Positions 46,842-57,379 of a stretch of DNA of 64,000 nt are shown here, one piece after another. Source of the stretch: Acidobacteriota bacterium (lineage in GTDB: Bacteria; Acidobacteriota; Terriglobia; Terriglobales; Acidobacteriaceae); the NCBI GenBank assembly GCA_021781495.1, contig JAJXWS010000003.1:40302-104301 (forward strand), written 5' to 3'. The notes below the pieces were generated by a model that saw only the letters and a list, made by a program, of their open reading frames with translations, was not told the DNA's origin and ran no database searches. The translations under genes and the position numbers were made by a program. The first letter of the stretch is position 1. Every line of letters begins with the position of its first letter.

Positions 46842-47194
46842 GCCGAAGCCGGACAATCCGGTCAAAAGGCCCCGCCCGGCGGGGCCTTTTCCTTTGCCTT
46901 TCGCAGGCCCCAACCGCTCCCATGGCTACCATGAATTCAGGAGGATCGCCTGTGGAAAAAACTGTGGATCATTTTTGCGGCCTGCCTGCTAGAATCCGTT
47001 GCTAATTCCAGATTCATCCTGCTGCAATCTCGAGAAATCGCAAAACCCCTTATTTTTCTTGGGGAATGTGCTTCTAACTCTGGACGCACGACGGCGCCGT
47101 CACAATTTCTCGCGCGCAGGCAACCCGGGTAGGTTTCCACAGTCTGTGATGAATTTTCTGTAAACGGATTCTTCGCCAGGTTGTTGCAGGCGGA
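46842..47194. other. skp-lepA intergenic region with DnaA-box-like sites
   Basis: After the skp terminator comes an A+T-rich stretch with TGTGGAAAA (46951-46959, a match to the reverse complement of TTTTNCACA), TGTGGATCA (46963-46971) and GTTTCCACA (47133-47141, one mismatch). It also has CCCC and GGGG arms around a T-rich 11-base loop (near 47046). A 17-codon frame with AGGAGG upstream of a GTG at 46952 is too short to call. I see no real gene. Confidence 0.4.
46864..46890. terminator. intrinsic terminator of skp
   Basis: AAAAGGCCCCGC and GCGGGGCCTTTT pair around a three-base loop, 23 bases after the stop codon. A T-rich tail follows on the plus strand. Confidence 0.85.
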
Positions 47195-49006
<1,812 letters not shown>

Positions 49007-49020
49007 GCAAGGTTGACAAA

Positions 49021-49055
49021 GGGGGCAAAAGCGCCGGATGGCGCGCAGTGCCCCC
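49021..49055. promoter_or_regulatory. strong hairpin in the lepA leader
   Basis: GGGGGCA (49021-49027) pairs with TGCCCCC (49049-49055), and inside them GCGCC pairs with GGCGC around GGAT. It lies 15 bases before the lepA start on the minus strand and within the region upstream of the divergent transglycosylase gene. It may control lepA translation or act as a terminator-like barrier; no T tract follows. Confidence 0.4.
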
Positions 49056-49140
49056 TGTCCATAGCTTATCATCGGCATAGGGCCTTGTTCGGAATCTCCA
49101 TAGCCCCAGTGCGGCCGCGTGCCTGCTGCTGAATTCGCCA

Positions 49141-50988
49141 ATGAGCAAAAATTCGTATCGGTTTCTTTGCTGCGCCACTCTGGCCCTCGCGCTGGCAGGC
49201 TGCGGCCCTTCGAAAAATTCGACAGCCCCCAAGGTCAGCCCGCAGGCTACCGCTCCGGCTCTGCCCGCCGCCGCTCCCGGCGCGCAGCAGAATGCAGCGG
49301 CAGCCGCGCAGCTCCAGTCCGCCCAGCAGCAGCGCGTGCAGCAGCTCATACGCCAGGTCGAAGCAGCCTACTCTGAGGGCGCCGCCGACTACCGCAAGGG
49401 CCAGCTGCCCCAGGCCAAGGTCGCCTTTGACCGCGCCGTCGATCTCATGCTCACCAGCGGCCTCGACATCAAGAGCGAGCCCCAGCTCCAGGACGAGTTC
49501 GATCACATCGTCGATGCCGTCAACGCACTCGAAATGGAAGCCCTCAAGGAGGGCAACGGCTTCGCTCCCAAGCAGGAGCTCACGCCCGCCGACGTCGCCA
49601 GCGACGTCACCTTCGCCGTCGACCCCAACTTCGTCGCCAAGGCACGCTCCGACCTCGCTACCACCAAGTCGGACCTGCCCCTTGTCATGAACGACTACGT
49701 GGCGGCCTTCATCAACTTCTTCGCCAACTCCCAGCGCGGCCACAACACCCTGCTGCACTCCTTTGAGCGCGCTGGCCGCTATCGCGCCATGATTCAGAAG
49801 GTCATGGCTGAGGAAGGCGTCCCGCAGGACCTCATCTATCTCGCCGTCGCGGAGTCCGGCTTCCAGCCCCGCGCAATGAATCCTCACTCCGGCGCCGGCG
49901 GCATGTGGCAGTTCATGCCCGTCGGCAACTACGGCCTCACGCGCAACCGCTACACCGACGAGCGCTTCGATCCGGAAAAGTCCACCCGCGCCTACGCGCG
50001 CTACATGAAGTTCCTATACGACCAGCTCGGCGACTGGTATCTCGCCATGGCCGCCTATGACTGGGGCGCGGGCAACGTGCAGCGCGCCGTGCAAAAAACC
50101 GGCTACGCCGACTTCTGGGAGCTCTACAGGCGCAACAATCTCCCCGCGGAAACTAAGAACTACGTGCCGGAGATTCTCGCCGCCATCATCATCGCCAATC
50201 ACCCCAGACAGTACGGCTTTGACGAAATCACCCTCGATCCGCCGGTCATCACAGACACCGTCACCATCAACTACTCCGTTGATCTGCGTCTCGTTTCCGA
50301 TCTCGTCAGCGCGCCCATCGACGAACTGGAGGCGCTCAACCCCAGCCTCCTGCGCTTCGTCACGCCGCCCGATACCTCCTTCGATCTGCATCTGCCCGCT
50401 GGCACCGCGGCGCTCTTCCAGCAGCGCGTCGCCGCCATTCCAGAGGACAAGCGCGACGCCTGGCGCTACCACCGCGTCACCGCAGACGAAACGCTCGCCT
50501 CCATCGCGCGCAGCTATCACGTCTCCGTCTCGGATCTCGCCGCGGCCAATCAGATCAGCGAGAGTGAGAGCCTCAGTGGCATCGAGGCCGTTGTTGTGCC
50601 CGTAGCGCCCGCCGCCGAGCCCGCACTTCACACGCTCGTCTACCGCGCCCGTCGCGGAGACACGCTCATCTCCATCGCAGACCGCTTCGGCGTCTCCCTT
50701 GCGCAGCTCCGCCGCTGGAATCATCTCAGTGGCATCAAGGTCGCGCCTGGCCGCAGGCTCCGCGTCTCTGAGCCCGCGCACGCAATCCGCTCACGCGCCA
50801 CGCACAGCCGTCGCACCGCATCCTCTTCCAGCCGCTCCAGCAGCACTCGGCAGGCAGATCCGCCCACGACCAGCCGCTCGTCACACACACGCAAGTCCGC
50901 GCACAGCGCTACATCCGGCAAGCAACACACCGCGAAGAAATCGCGCACACGCAAGCGCACCGCGCATCGCACATCATCCTCTCAGTAG
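49141..50988 (+). CDS. lipoprotein lytic transglycosylase with two LysM domains (MltD-like)
   Basis: The 615-residue product has a lipobox ALAGC (Cys21) and a helical region (about 50-180). A transglycosylase SLT domain follows with catalytic Glu238 in [11 protein letters not shown], plus [10 protein letters not shown] and [13 protein letters not shown]. Two LysM repeats (443-487 and 498-542) come next, then a C-terminal tail of about 65 residues rich in Ser, Arg, Thr and His. It cleaves peptidoglycan with 1,6-anhydro ends at the cell envelope. Divergent from lepA by 134 bases. The basic tail is unusual and may bind anionic polymers. Confidence 0.9.
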   Translation: MSKNSYRFLCCATLALALAGCGPSKNSTAPKVSPQATAPALPAAAPGAQQNAAAAAQLQSAQQQRVQQLIRQVEAAYSEGAADYRKGQLPQAKVAFDRAVDLMLTSGLDIKSEPQLQDEFDHIVDAVNALEMEALKEGNGFAPKQELTPADVASDVTFAVDPNFVAKARSDLATTKSDLPLVMNDYVAAFINFFANSQRGHNTLLHSFERAGRYRAMIQKVMAEEGVPQDLIYLAVAESGFQPRAMNPHSGAGGMWQFMPVGNYGLTRNRYTDERFDPEKSTRAYARYMKFLYDQLGDWYLAMAAYDWGAGNVQRAVQKTGYADFWELYRRNNLPAETKNYVPEILAAIIIANHPRQYGFDEITLDPPVITDTVTINYSVDLRLVSDLVSAPIDELEALNPSLLRFVTPPDTSFDLHLPAGTAALFQQRVAAIPEDKRDAWRYHRVTADETLASIARSYHVSVSDLAAANQISESESLSGIEAVVVPVAPAAEPALHTLVYRARRGDTLISIADRFGVSLAQLRRWNHLSGIKVAPGRRLRVSEPAHAIRSRATHSRRTASSSSRSSSTRQADPPTTSRSSHTRKSAHSATSGKQHTAKKSRTRKRTAHRTSSSQ

Positions 50989-51027
50989 CAAAAGCAGGCA
51001 GGAGCCTAAATACATACTTGTCTTTTG

Positions 51028-51058
51028 ATAGCTTTTGCGTGCAAGCTATTGCTACAAT
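51028..51058 (+). promoter_or_regulatory. inverted repeat next to the -10 of the H1-like gene
   Basis: ATAGCTT (51028-51034) and AAGCTAT (51043-51049) form a perfect 7-bp inverted repeat. A -10-like TACAAT follows at 51053-51058. The repeat covers the expected spacer and -35 area, where a repressor or activator could act. Confidence 0.35.
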
Positions 51059-51141
51059 GCTCTCGCATGTGATGCAGTTATGCTTACCATGCAGAAGAGA
51101 AAACCCCGCAGGGGCAGCGGTTCACCGCTGGAGGCAATGGG

Positions 51142-51807
51142 ATGGAAGAAGTGTTCAGGATGTACGCAATGAATGACGGCAACCCGGATGTGGAGCCGGC
51201 AGAGCTGGACTCCGATCACGAAGAAGACTTTGAAGACGAGGAAGTCGAAACCTCCAGCGTACTCACCTCCTCAGACGATGATGAGGGCGTGGTAGAAGAG
51301 GCCGTGGTCGTAGTCTCTGAGATTCCCGCACCTGAGCCGGCTGCGCGAGCAGTCGCGAAAAAAGCTCCCGCGAAGAAGGCTGCAAAAAAGGCGCCCGCCA
51401 AAAAGGCAGCGGCCAAAAAGGCTCCTGCAAAGAAGGCCCCGGCAAAGAAGGTTGCCAAAAAGGCAGCCAACAAGGTCGCCAGGAAAGCAGCCGTGAAAAA
51501 GGTTGTGGCCAAAAAGGCCGCTAAGAAATCCGCCGCAAAGAAGAAGACCACTGGCGCTAAGGGCGGAAAGGTTGTAGCCAAGAAGGCTGCGGCCGGCAAA
51601 CGCGTCAGCAAACCCACCAAACGAGGTAACAAGTTGGCCGTTAAGAAAGCAGCAAAGAAGGCGCCCGCCAAGAAGGCAGCAGCCAAGAAGGCTCCTGCAA
51701 AGAAGGCTCCGGCGAAGAAGGCAGTTGCCAAGAAGGCCGTGGCTAAGAAGGCTCCCGCGAAGAAGGCCGCGGCAAAGAAGGCTCCTGCAAAGAAGGCAAC
51801 CAAGTAA
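51142..51807 (+). CDS. histone H1-like Lys/Ala/Pro-rich protein with acidic N terminus
   Basis: The 221-residue product has an acidic first 65 residues (DSDHEEDFEDEEVE, DDDEGVVEE), then about 155 residues made almost entirely of AAKKAPAKKA-type repeats interrupted by a GAKGGKVV / KRVSKPTKRGNK segment. It resembles eukaryotic H1 tails, Chlamydia Hc1/Hc2 and Pseudomonas AlgP. It probably binds DNA non-specifically and compacts the nucleoid. ATG 51142 is preceded by GGAGG in CGCTGGAGGCAATGGG, and a second ATG at 51160 is possible. It has its own terminator. Confidence 0.85.
   Translation: MEEVFRMYAMNDGNPDVEPAELDSDHEEDFEDEEVETSSVLTSSDDDEGVVEEAVVVVSEIPAPEPAARAVAKKAPAKKAAKKAPAKKAAAKKAPAKKAPAKKVAKKAANKVARKAAVKKVVAKKAAKKSAAKKKTTGAKGGKVVAKKAAAGKRVSKPTKRGNKLAVKKAAKKAPAKKAAAKKAPAKKAPAKKAVAKKAVAKKAPAKKAAAKKAPAKKATK
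51349..51804 (+). repeat. coding microsatellite-like AAKKAP repeat
   Basis: The DNA repeats units such as GCTCCTGCAAAGAAGGC and GCCGCGGCAAAGAAGG in frame, encoding alternating Ala-Lys-Lys and Ala-Pro-Lys steps. It is a coding low-complexity repeat, prone to length change between strains, not a CRISPR. Confidence 0.7.
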
Positions 51808-51839
51808 CATCGCAACACGCAGTACAAGGCAAGCAAAAG

Positions 51840-51866
51840 AGCCCGGCATCGCGCCGGGCTTTTTTG
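51840..51866 (+). terminator. intrinsic terminator of the H1-like gene
   Basis: AGCCCGGC and GCCGGGCT form an 8-bp stem around ATCGC, followed by TTTTT. It lies 33 bases after the stop codon. Confidence 0.85.
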
Positions 51867-51885
51867 CGTCTGTCTGCCGCCGCGC

Positions 51886-52425
51886 TTACTTCTTCAACTC
51901 CGCCAGCGCCGCCAGCACCTCTTCGGAGTGGTGCGAGGGGTCCACCTTCGTCCACACCTTCACAATCTTCCCTTCCGGGTTGATCAGGAAGGTATTGCGA
52001 TTGGCAATCGTCATCGGCCCAAAGTGGCCCAGCGACCCGTACTGGTCCACCACCTTGTGATCCGGGTCCGCCAGCAGGTGGAACGTCAGCCCGTCCTTCG
52101 TGCAGAACTGCTTGTGGCTGTCCACCGTATCCACGCTCACGCCCAGAATCACCGCGTTCGACGCCTCAAACTTCTTCAAATCGCGCTGAAAGTTGTGGGC
52201 CTCAATCGTGCAGCCCGTCGTCATGTCCTTGGGATAGAAGTACAGCACCACCCATTTGCCGCGGTAGCTCGCCAGGGAGATTGCATCTCCCGTTTGCGAG
52301 GGCAGCGTAAACGCCGGTGCATTCTGCCCCACCATGGGCATCTTCTCGTTTGCCGCATGCGCCGCCATCATCCACACCGCGGACGCCAGCACAGCCGCCA
52401 TAACCAGCAATACTGCCTTTTTCAC
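51886..52425 (-). CDS. bcp: periplasmic Bcp-type peroxiredoxin
   Basis: The 179-residue product has a signal peptide (about residues 1-25) and an AhpC/TSA fold with PAFTLPSQTGD, YPKDMTTGCTIEA and a second Cys in QFCTKDG. Cys72 is the peroxidatic residue; Cys108 may resolve, at a spacing unlike the CxxxxC of E. coli Bcp. It reduces peroxides outside the cytoplasm. GTG 52425 has GGAGG 6 bases upstream; the upstream frame to 52521 is not needed. It is transcribed after lpxI with a 64-base gap. Confidence 0.88.
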   Translation of the reverse strand: MKKAVLLVMAAVLASAVWMMAAHAANEKMPMVGQNAPAFTLPSQTGDAISLASYRGKWVVLYFYPKDMTTGCTIEAHNFQRDLKKFEASNAVILGVSVDTVDSHKQFCTKDGLTFHLLADPDHKVVDQYGSLGHFGPMTIANRNTFLINPEGKIVKVWTKVDPSHHSEEVLAALAELKK

Positions 52426-52489
52426 AGGAGACCTCCAGTTGTTCCAGTTCAGGGGAAAGATCCGGCACCGCGCCGGATTGCTTGTGCAA

Positions 52490-53344
52490 TCAGTATCCGC
52501 GCGGAACCGCAACAATGGCAATCCCCGACTCCTGCGCCCGCCGCAGCAGCGTCTCGCGGTCGAACAGAAGCGTGCGCCGCGCCTCCACGGAAAGGCAGCT
52601 CGCCCCGGCCTTCACCATCGTCTCCACCGTGCGAATCCCGATTACCGGCACGTCAAAGCGCATGTCCTGGTTCGGCTTGGCCACCTTCACCACCGTCAAC
52701 CGCCGCTCCAGTGTTGAAGCCTCATCCGCCAGCGATTGCATCAGCCGGCCGGCGCGCTCAATCGTCGCATCCGTACCCTCCATCGCCTCCACGGCCACGC
52801 AGGCCTGCGCCGCCACCACCACCGTCTGGCCAATGTCAAAGCCCGCCACCGCGCGCGCCACACCCAGCCCATACTCGATGTTCCTGCGCTCTTCCTCGTC
52901 CGGCGCGCGCTCCGTCAACACGCCTTCCTCGGCCAGCAGCGGCTCCAGAAACGCAGTCGAGCTGATCAGCTCAATGCCTTCGTCGCCCAGCACCTTTGCC
53001 ACCGCGCCTAGCAGCATGTCTGTATTGCGCGTGCGCAGGTTCATCAGCAGCTTCGCCAGCCGCCAGTCCGGCCGAATGCTCGAGAAGATCTGCTTGTGCT
53101 TTACCTGCCCTGCCATCACCGCCTTTGAGACGCCTTCCTTGTGAAACGTCTCAATCAGCCGCGACAGCTCGCCCAGCGATAGCCAGTGCACCGTAATGCC
53201 CGGGTCGTTCGCCGCTCGCTTGTTGATCTCCGGGTCAGTCTCTTCGCGAATCGCCGCCACCGCCACGGCCAGCCCCTGCGCCCGCGCCGCATCCAGCAGC
53301 AAAAACGGAAACCGCCCATTGCCGGCAATCAGTCCCAGCTTCAT
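52490..53344 (-). CDS. lpxI: UDP-2,3-diacylglucosamine pyrophosphatase LpxI
   Basis: The 284-residue product matches the LpxI/DUF1009 family: MKLGLIAGNGRFPFLL, VMAGQVKHKQIFSS, GDEGIELISSTAFLEPLL and VKVAKPNQDMRFDVPVIG. It hydrolyses UDP-2,3-diacylglucosamine to lipid X in lipid A synthesis, in place of LpxH. It starts two bases after the lpxA stop. Confidence 0.94.
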   Translation of the reverse strand: MKLGLIAGNGRFPFLLLDAARAQGLAVAVAAIREETDPEINKRAANDPGITVHWLSLGELSRLIETFHKEGVSKAVMAGQVKHKQIFSSIRPDWRLAKLLMNLRTRNTDMLLGAVAKVLGDEGIELISSTAFLEPLLAEEGVLTERAPDEEERRNIEYGLGVARAVAGFDIGQTVVVAAQACVAVEAMEGTDATIERAGRLMQSLADEASTLERRLTVVKVAKPNQDMRFDVPVIGIRTVETMVKAGASCLSVEARRTLLFDRETLLRRAQESGIAIVAVPRGY

Positions 53345-53346
53345 CG

Positions 53347-54117
53347 CTACTTGATAATCCCGCGCTGGCTGCGCTCAATGAACTCCGCAAGAATCGCCGC
53401 ATCCTCGCCCTCAAGCTGGCGAATATGCTCCACCGCCTGCGACGTATTCATCTTCGCCGCCAGCAGCAGGCGGAAGGCCTTCTGCAGCCGTTGCAGCCGC
53501 TCCGGCGTAAACCCGCGCCGCGTCAGGCCGACTTTATTTATCCCGAACGCCTTGTTCTCGCGCCGCGCTGAGGTCAGTGAGAACGGCAGCACATCCTGCG
53601 TCACAATCGTTCCGCCGCCGATAAACGCATACTGACCCACCGTGCAGAACTGGTGCACCGGGCAGAACGCGCCGACGCTCGCGTAGTCCTCAATCGTCAC
53701 GTGCCCCGCCAGCGTCGCCGCATTCGCCAGGATGCAGTGGCTGCCCACCTGGCTGTCGTGCCCAATGTGCACATACGCCATCAGCAGGTTGTTTGACCCC
53801 AGCCGCGTCACGCCGCCGCCCTTCTCCGTTCCGCGGCTGATCGTCACGCTCTCGCGAATCGTATTGTCGTCGCCGATCTCTGTCTCCGTTGGCTCGCCCC
53901 TGTACTTCAGGTCCTGCGGAGCCACCCCGATCGAGCAGAACGGAAAGAACGTATTGCGCGCACCAATCCGCGTACGCCCGTCCAGCACCACATGCGAAAT
54001 CAGAACGCAGTGCTCGCCCAGCACCACCTCCGGCCCAATCGTGCAAAACGGGCCCACCGTGCATGACGCCGGCACCACCGCGCCAGCGGCCACAATCGCG
54101 CTGGGATGAATGCTCAC
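53347..54117 (-). CDS. lpxA: UDP-N-acetylglucosamine acyltransferase LpxA
   Basis: The 256-residue product is a left-handed beta-helix acyltransferase. It has the family pattern [33 protein letters not shown] and [18 protein letters not shown], where His120 corresponds to the catalytic His125 of E. coli. It starts lipid A synthesis. GTG 54117 overlaps the fabZ stop by four bases, so translation is probably coupled. Confidence 0.95.
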   Translation of the reverse strand: MSIHPSAIVAAGAVVPASCTVGPFCTIGPEVVLGEHCVLISHVVLDGRTRIGARNTFFPFCSIGVAPQDLKYRGEPTETEIGDDNTIRESVTISRGTEKGGGVTRLGSNNLLMAYVHIGHDSQVGSHCILANAATLAGHVTIEDYASVGAFCPVHQFCTVGQYAFIGGGTIVTQDVLPFSLTSARRENKAFGINKVGLTRRGFTPERLQRLQKAFRLLLAAKMNTSQAVEHIRQLEGEDAAILAEFIERSQRGIIK

Positions 54118-54581
54118 TGCGCCGCCCCGGAGCCCGGCGTCTCCGCCGCGCGCGGCACAATCATGCACGTCAGCGTCGCCTCGCATGCCACCTTGCCGTC
54201 AATGATCGCCTTGCCCGCCATGCGCCCCGCGCGTGTGCGGAAGCTCAACACGTCCACTTCAATCCGCAGCTGGTCGCCCGGCACCACCTGGCGCCGAAAC
54301 TTGGCATTATCGATCCCCGTAAACACCGCCAGTTTCGTCTGCCGGTCCGGAAGCTCGTGCAGCATCAGCACGGCGCCCGCCTGCGCCATCGCCTCCACCA
54401 CCAGCACCCCGGGCATAATCGGATACCCCGGGAAATGTCCCTGGAAATACGGCTCGTTGATCGTCACATTCTTGATGGCCACCGCACGCTTGGCGCGCTC
54501 GAACTCCACAATCCTGTCGATCAGCAGAAACGGGTAGCGGTGAGGAAGAAATTCCAGGATCTCCTGGATGTCGAACGTCAT
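54114..54581 (-). CDS. fabZ: (3R)-hydroxyacyl-ACP dehydratase FabZ
   Basis: The 155-residue hotdog-fold protein has the catalytic His49 in [13 protein letters not shown] and Glu63 in VVEAMAQ, plus [12 protein letters not shown]. It dehydrates hydroxyacyl-ACP in fatty acid synthesis; its substrate pool overlaps that of LpxA. GGAG lies 7 bases before ATG 54581. It is the first gene of fabZ-lpxA-lpxI. Confidence 0.95.
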   Translation of the reverse strand: MTFDIQEILEFLPHRYPFLLIDRIVEFERAKRAVAIKNVTINEPYFQGHFPGYPIMPGVLVVEAMAQAGAVLMLHELPDRQTKLAVFTGIDNAKFRRQVVPGDQLRIEVDVLSFRTRAGRMAGKAIIDGKVACEATLTCMIVPRAAETPGSGAAQ

Positions 54582-54645
54582 TCTCTGGCTCCAGAGAGCA
54601 TGCGGCCCTGCGGCATCGCGCTCGTCAGGATTATATCCAACACCT

Positions 54646-55461
54646 CTACTTCTTGATGCGCCTCGCCCATGTGTCCACGTCCCAGAAGTCCGCCGGCAGA
54701 TCGCGGTTATACTCCACCCGCTCCACATACAGCTGCCGCGTCATATCCCCGTTCTTGTAGCGAGTAATGCTGAACGGCGTCGGAAATCCATCCACCACGT
54801 GGTAGTCGTCGTACTCCTCCGCGTCCGTGTTCTTGTCCTTGTACACCGGGTCGCGCCACTGGAAGCTCCGCTTCAGCGGCAGATGCGTCTGCACATCCGC
54901 CAGAATCGTAATCGACTCGTTCTCCGCCGAAATCAGTGTCACTTGGTCGCCCAGGTGGCGGGACGCCATCCGCTGCCCCTCGTAGATCAGAATCGTGCGC
55001 GGGTCCTTCAGCCACACCTTCACCGCTGTCTCAATCGAGTGGTCCCGCCGCCGCAAGAACTCCTCTACCTGCTCCTTCGGCAGCTCGCGCTTGCCACGAT
55101 ACGTCACCTCCCAGCCCTCGCGCCCCTCGTAAAACTGCAGCACATCCCGATGCGCCGTGTACTCGATGCGGTCCTTGTCCGGCCACACGTGGAAGTCCCA
55201 GTACCGCATCGTTCCCAGATTCGGCTGCCCCTGGTAGAACGCCGCAATGTGCCCCTGCTGCATCTCGTTCTTCTTGTTCAGCCACAACTCGCCGCCCAGC
55301 GCCTGCACCATCTGGTCCAGCACCGTCCGCGCCTTCTGCGCATTCTTCGTCGCGGCATCTTCCGCCGTCTGTGTCCGCAGGCTCTGGGGAGCCGCCATCG
55401 CCACCACCGCCAGCACCACCGCCAACGCTCTCCGCATCCCTGTCCTCTTCGTGCCGTTCAT
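54646..55461 (-). CDS. outer-membrane lipoprotein-sorting-like periplasmic protein
   Basis: The 271-residue product has a signal peptide (about residues 9-30, ending RTQ) and a beta-rich domain. The domain segments ([55 protein letters not shown] and [13 protein letters not shown] in outline) resemble the LolA/LolB-like outer-membrane lipoprotein-sorting fold (DUF4292/LolA-like). The function is inferred by resemblance only. ATG 55461 has AAGG 6 bases upstream; ATG 55437 is an alternative. It starts 8 bases after the SDR stop. Confidence 0.6.
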   Translation of the reverse strand: MNGTKRTGMRRALAVVLAVVAMAAPQSLRTQTAEDAATKNAQKARTVLDQMVQALGGELWLNKKNEMQQGHIAAFYQGQPNLGTMRYWDFHVWPDKDRIEYTAHRDVLQFYEGREGWEVTYRGKRELPKEQVEEFLRRRDHSIETAVKVWLKDPRTILIYEGQRMASRHLGDQVTLISAENESITILADVQTHLPLKRSFQWRDPVYKDKNTDAEEYDDYHVVDGFPTPFSITRYKNGDMTRQLYVERVEYNRDLPADFWDVDTWARRIKK

Positions 55462-55469
55462 CCGCGCCT

Positions 55470-56270
55470 TCACCCCACCAGTACCGCGCCGCCGTTCACG
55501 TTCAGCACTTCCCCGCTGATAAATCCCGCCAGCGGCGTGCACAAAAACAGTACCGGCCCGGCAATCTCGCGCGCTGTCGCCACACGCCCCACCGGAATCC
55601 CCGCCGCAATCCGCGGTCCCAGCACCGGGTCGCTCACCGCCGCCGCGCTCATTTCCGTCGCCACCCAGCCCGGCGCCACGCAATTCACCCGAATCCCGCG
55701 CGGAGCCAGCTCGCTCGACAGGCTCTTTGTCAGACTGATCAGAGCGCCTTTCGTCACGGCATAATCCGCATGCCCCGCCTCGCCCCGCTGCCCCGCCGTG
55801 GAGCTGATAAGAACAATATGCCCTGCGCTTCCATCCCCGCCCGTCGCCGGCGGCCCCTGCAACTCCATCTGCGCCACCGCCGCCTGCACCAGCCCAAACA
55901 CTGAGTCCAGATTCACCCCCAGCGTCCGCCGCCACTGCTCCTCGCTCATCAGCTCAATCGGAGCGTCCTCCGCCGGCCATATCCCGTGATTCACCACCAG
56001 CGCGTCCAGCCGCCCAAAGGCCGCCACCGCCGCGCCCACCAGCGCCCGGCCCTCCGCCGGAGTGCTCAACTCCTGCTCCACCGCCACGCACCGCGCCGGC
56101 CCGCCGCACTCCGCCATCAACGCATGCGCCTGCTCCCGCGCCTGCCGGTAGCTGAGCACCACCCGCGCCCCGGCCTCCACAAACAGTCGCACCGTCTCTG
56201 CGCCAATCCCACGCGACCCGCCCGTAATCAGCGCCACCTTCCCATCCAATACAAGCGATACACCAGCCAT
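55470..56270 (-). CDS. SDR-family oxidoreductase (FabG-like)
   Basis: The 266-residue product has the NAD(P) motif TGGSRGIG, the NHG motif, and the catalytic Ser156/157, Tyr170 and Lys174 (SSTAG, HADYAVTKGAL). The closing GFISGEVLNVNGGAVLVG is typical of FabG-like reductases. Proximity to fabZ-lpxA suggests a beta-ketoacyl-ACP reductase, but several FabG paralogues per genome are common, so the substrate is open. First gene of the leftward cluster down to lpxI. Confidence 0.85.
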   Translation of the reverse strand: MAGVSLVLDGKVALITGGSRGIGAETVRLFVEAGARVVLSYRQAREQAHALMAECGGPARCVAVEQELSTPAEGRALVGAAVAAFGRLDALVVNHGIWPAEDAPIELMSEEQWRRTLGVNLDSVFGLVQAAVAQMELQGPPATGGDGSAGHIVLISSTAGQRGEAGHADYAVTKGALISLTKSLSSELAPRGIRVNCVAPGWVATEMSAAAVSDPVLGPRIAAGIPVGRVATAREIAGPVLFLCTPLAGFISGEVLNVNGGAVLVG

Positions 56271-56602
56271 ACGGCCAACCTAATCCATTTCCAATCGCCC
56301 GTCCAGACTACCCATCCCCCGCCTCGCCTTTTCCTTTCCGGCCACAAAATCGGGGGCCCCATCCTTGGCGTTCGCGCAGCGGACGACATGAGTGGGAAAC
56401 CACCCACTCAGAGCAAGTAGCGGTTGCCCCATCCTTGTCGCTCGCTCTTTGAGCGACAGGATGGGAACGCAAACACACCACGCCCGCCCGCATCAAGCCG
56501 AGTGCATCAGCTTGTTCTCCAGGAAGGGTAGGGACTTCAGCCCTGAGGGTACCCCCGCATTGCCTATAATTGCGGCTCAGGCAAACTGCGGGAGGGGGGC
56601 CC
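56271..56602. other. intergenic region with palindromic repeats
   Basis: About 330 bases hold two related CCCCATCCTT-initiated units and an 8-bp palindrome; see the repeat entry. No gene is seen. The ribosome site of the TMEM175-like gene (GGGAGGGGGG) lies at its right end. Confidence 0.6.
56359..56466. repeat. palindromic intergenic repeat cluster
   Basis: The clearest unit is CCCATCCTTGTCGCTC (56428-56443) against GAGCGACAGGATGGG (56451-56465), a hairpin with one bulged T and a 7-base loop. A diverged half copy starts at 56358 with CCCCATCCTTGGCG. Between them TGAGTGGG (56389-56396) and CCCACTCA (56403-56410) form a perfect 8-bp palindrome. This looks like a REP/BIME-type dispersed element. 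Confidence 0.55.
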
Positions 56603-57205
56603 ATGCATAAGGCGCGGCTTGAAGCCTTCAGTGACGGTGTGCTCGCCATCATCATCACCATCATGGTGCTCGAGCTGCACATTCCCCGCGGCCAGCAGCT
56701 CGCTGCCCTCCAGCCCCTCGTGCCCGTCTTCTTCTCGTACCTGCTCAGCTTCGTCTACGTCGGCATCTACTGGAACAACCATCACCACATGCTGCACGCC
56801 GCCCGGCGCGTCTCCGGAGCCGTTCTCTGGGCCAACCTCCACCTGCTCTTCTGGCTCTCCCTCTTTCCGTTCGTTACCGGCTGGATGGGCGAAAACAACT
56901 TCGCGCCCATGCCCACCGCGCTCTACGGCATGGTCCTGCTCATGGCCGCCGTCGCCTATTGGATCCTTGCCCGCGCACTCATCATGGTTGAAGGCCGCCA
57001 ATCCGTCCTCGCCCGCGCCATCGGCAAAGACCGCAAAGGCGTCATCTCCGTCCTGCTCTACGCCCTCGCCATTCCCCTGGCCTTCTCCACCCGCTGGGCA
57101 GCGCAGGCTATCTTCATCCTCGTCGCCCTCATGTGGCTCGTTCCAGACCGCCGCATCGAACGGGTCCTGCCACCCGCGCTCCCTGACTCACCCAAGGCCG
57201 ACTAA
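56603..57205 (+). CDS. TMEM175-family (DUF1211) potassium channel-like membrane protein
   Basis: The 200-residue product begins with the family filter-helix signature RLEAFSDGVLAIIITIMVLEL, containing RxxxFSD, and has six predicted membrane helices. The bacterial TMEM175 proteins form tetrameric potassium channels lacking a GYG filter; that role is inferred by family. A GGGAGGGGGG ribosome site precedes ATG 56603. Confidence 0.9.
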   Translation: MHKARLEAFSDGVLAIIITIMVLELHIPRGQQLAALQPLVPVFFSYLLSFVYVGIYWNNHHHMLHAARRVSGAVLWANLHLLFWLSLFPFVTGWMGENNFAPMPTALYGMVLLMAAVAYWILARALIMVEGRQSVLARAIGKDRKGVISVLLYALAIPLAFSTRWAAQAIFILVALMWLVPDRRIERVLPPALPDSPKAD

Positions 57206-57366
57206 CCCCGCCTGAACCAGCCGCGCACGAGCCTCGCTTCCGCGCCGAGAAGTTGCCTCTATGCGCTGAGCGCTGTCGATACGGCACTCGATATACGGCG
57301 CCATGGCAAGGAACTTCGGGGGCAACGGGGTAGGAGAGATAATCGCCTCCACCATCCTTGGCCCAA

Positions 57367-57372
57367 TATAAT
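57367..57372 (+). promoter_or_regulatory. -10 element placing the transcript start at the GH13 ATG
   Basis: TATAAT lies 7 bases before ATG 57380. No ribosome site is seen, so transcription may start at the ATG itself and give a leaderless mRNA. No clear -35 is present. Confidence 0.35.
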
Positions 57373-57379
57373 TTCCGGC

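Noticed and set aside
46952..47005. Mini-gene of 17 codons with AGGAGG before GTG
   Set aside because: It is too short, has no motif and lies in a likely regulatory region.
51349..51804. CRISPR-like regular repeats
   Set aside because: The repeats are in frame and encode AAKKAP units; there are no spacers of constant length.
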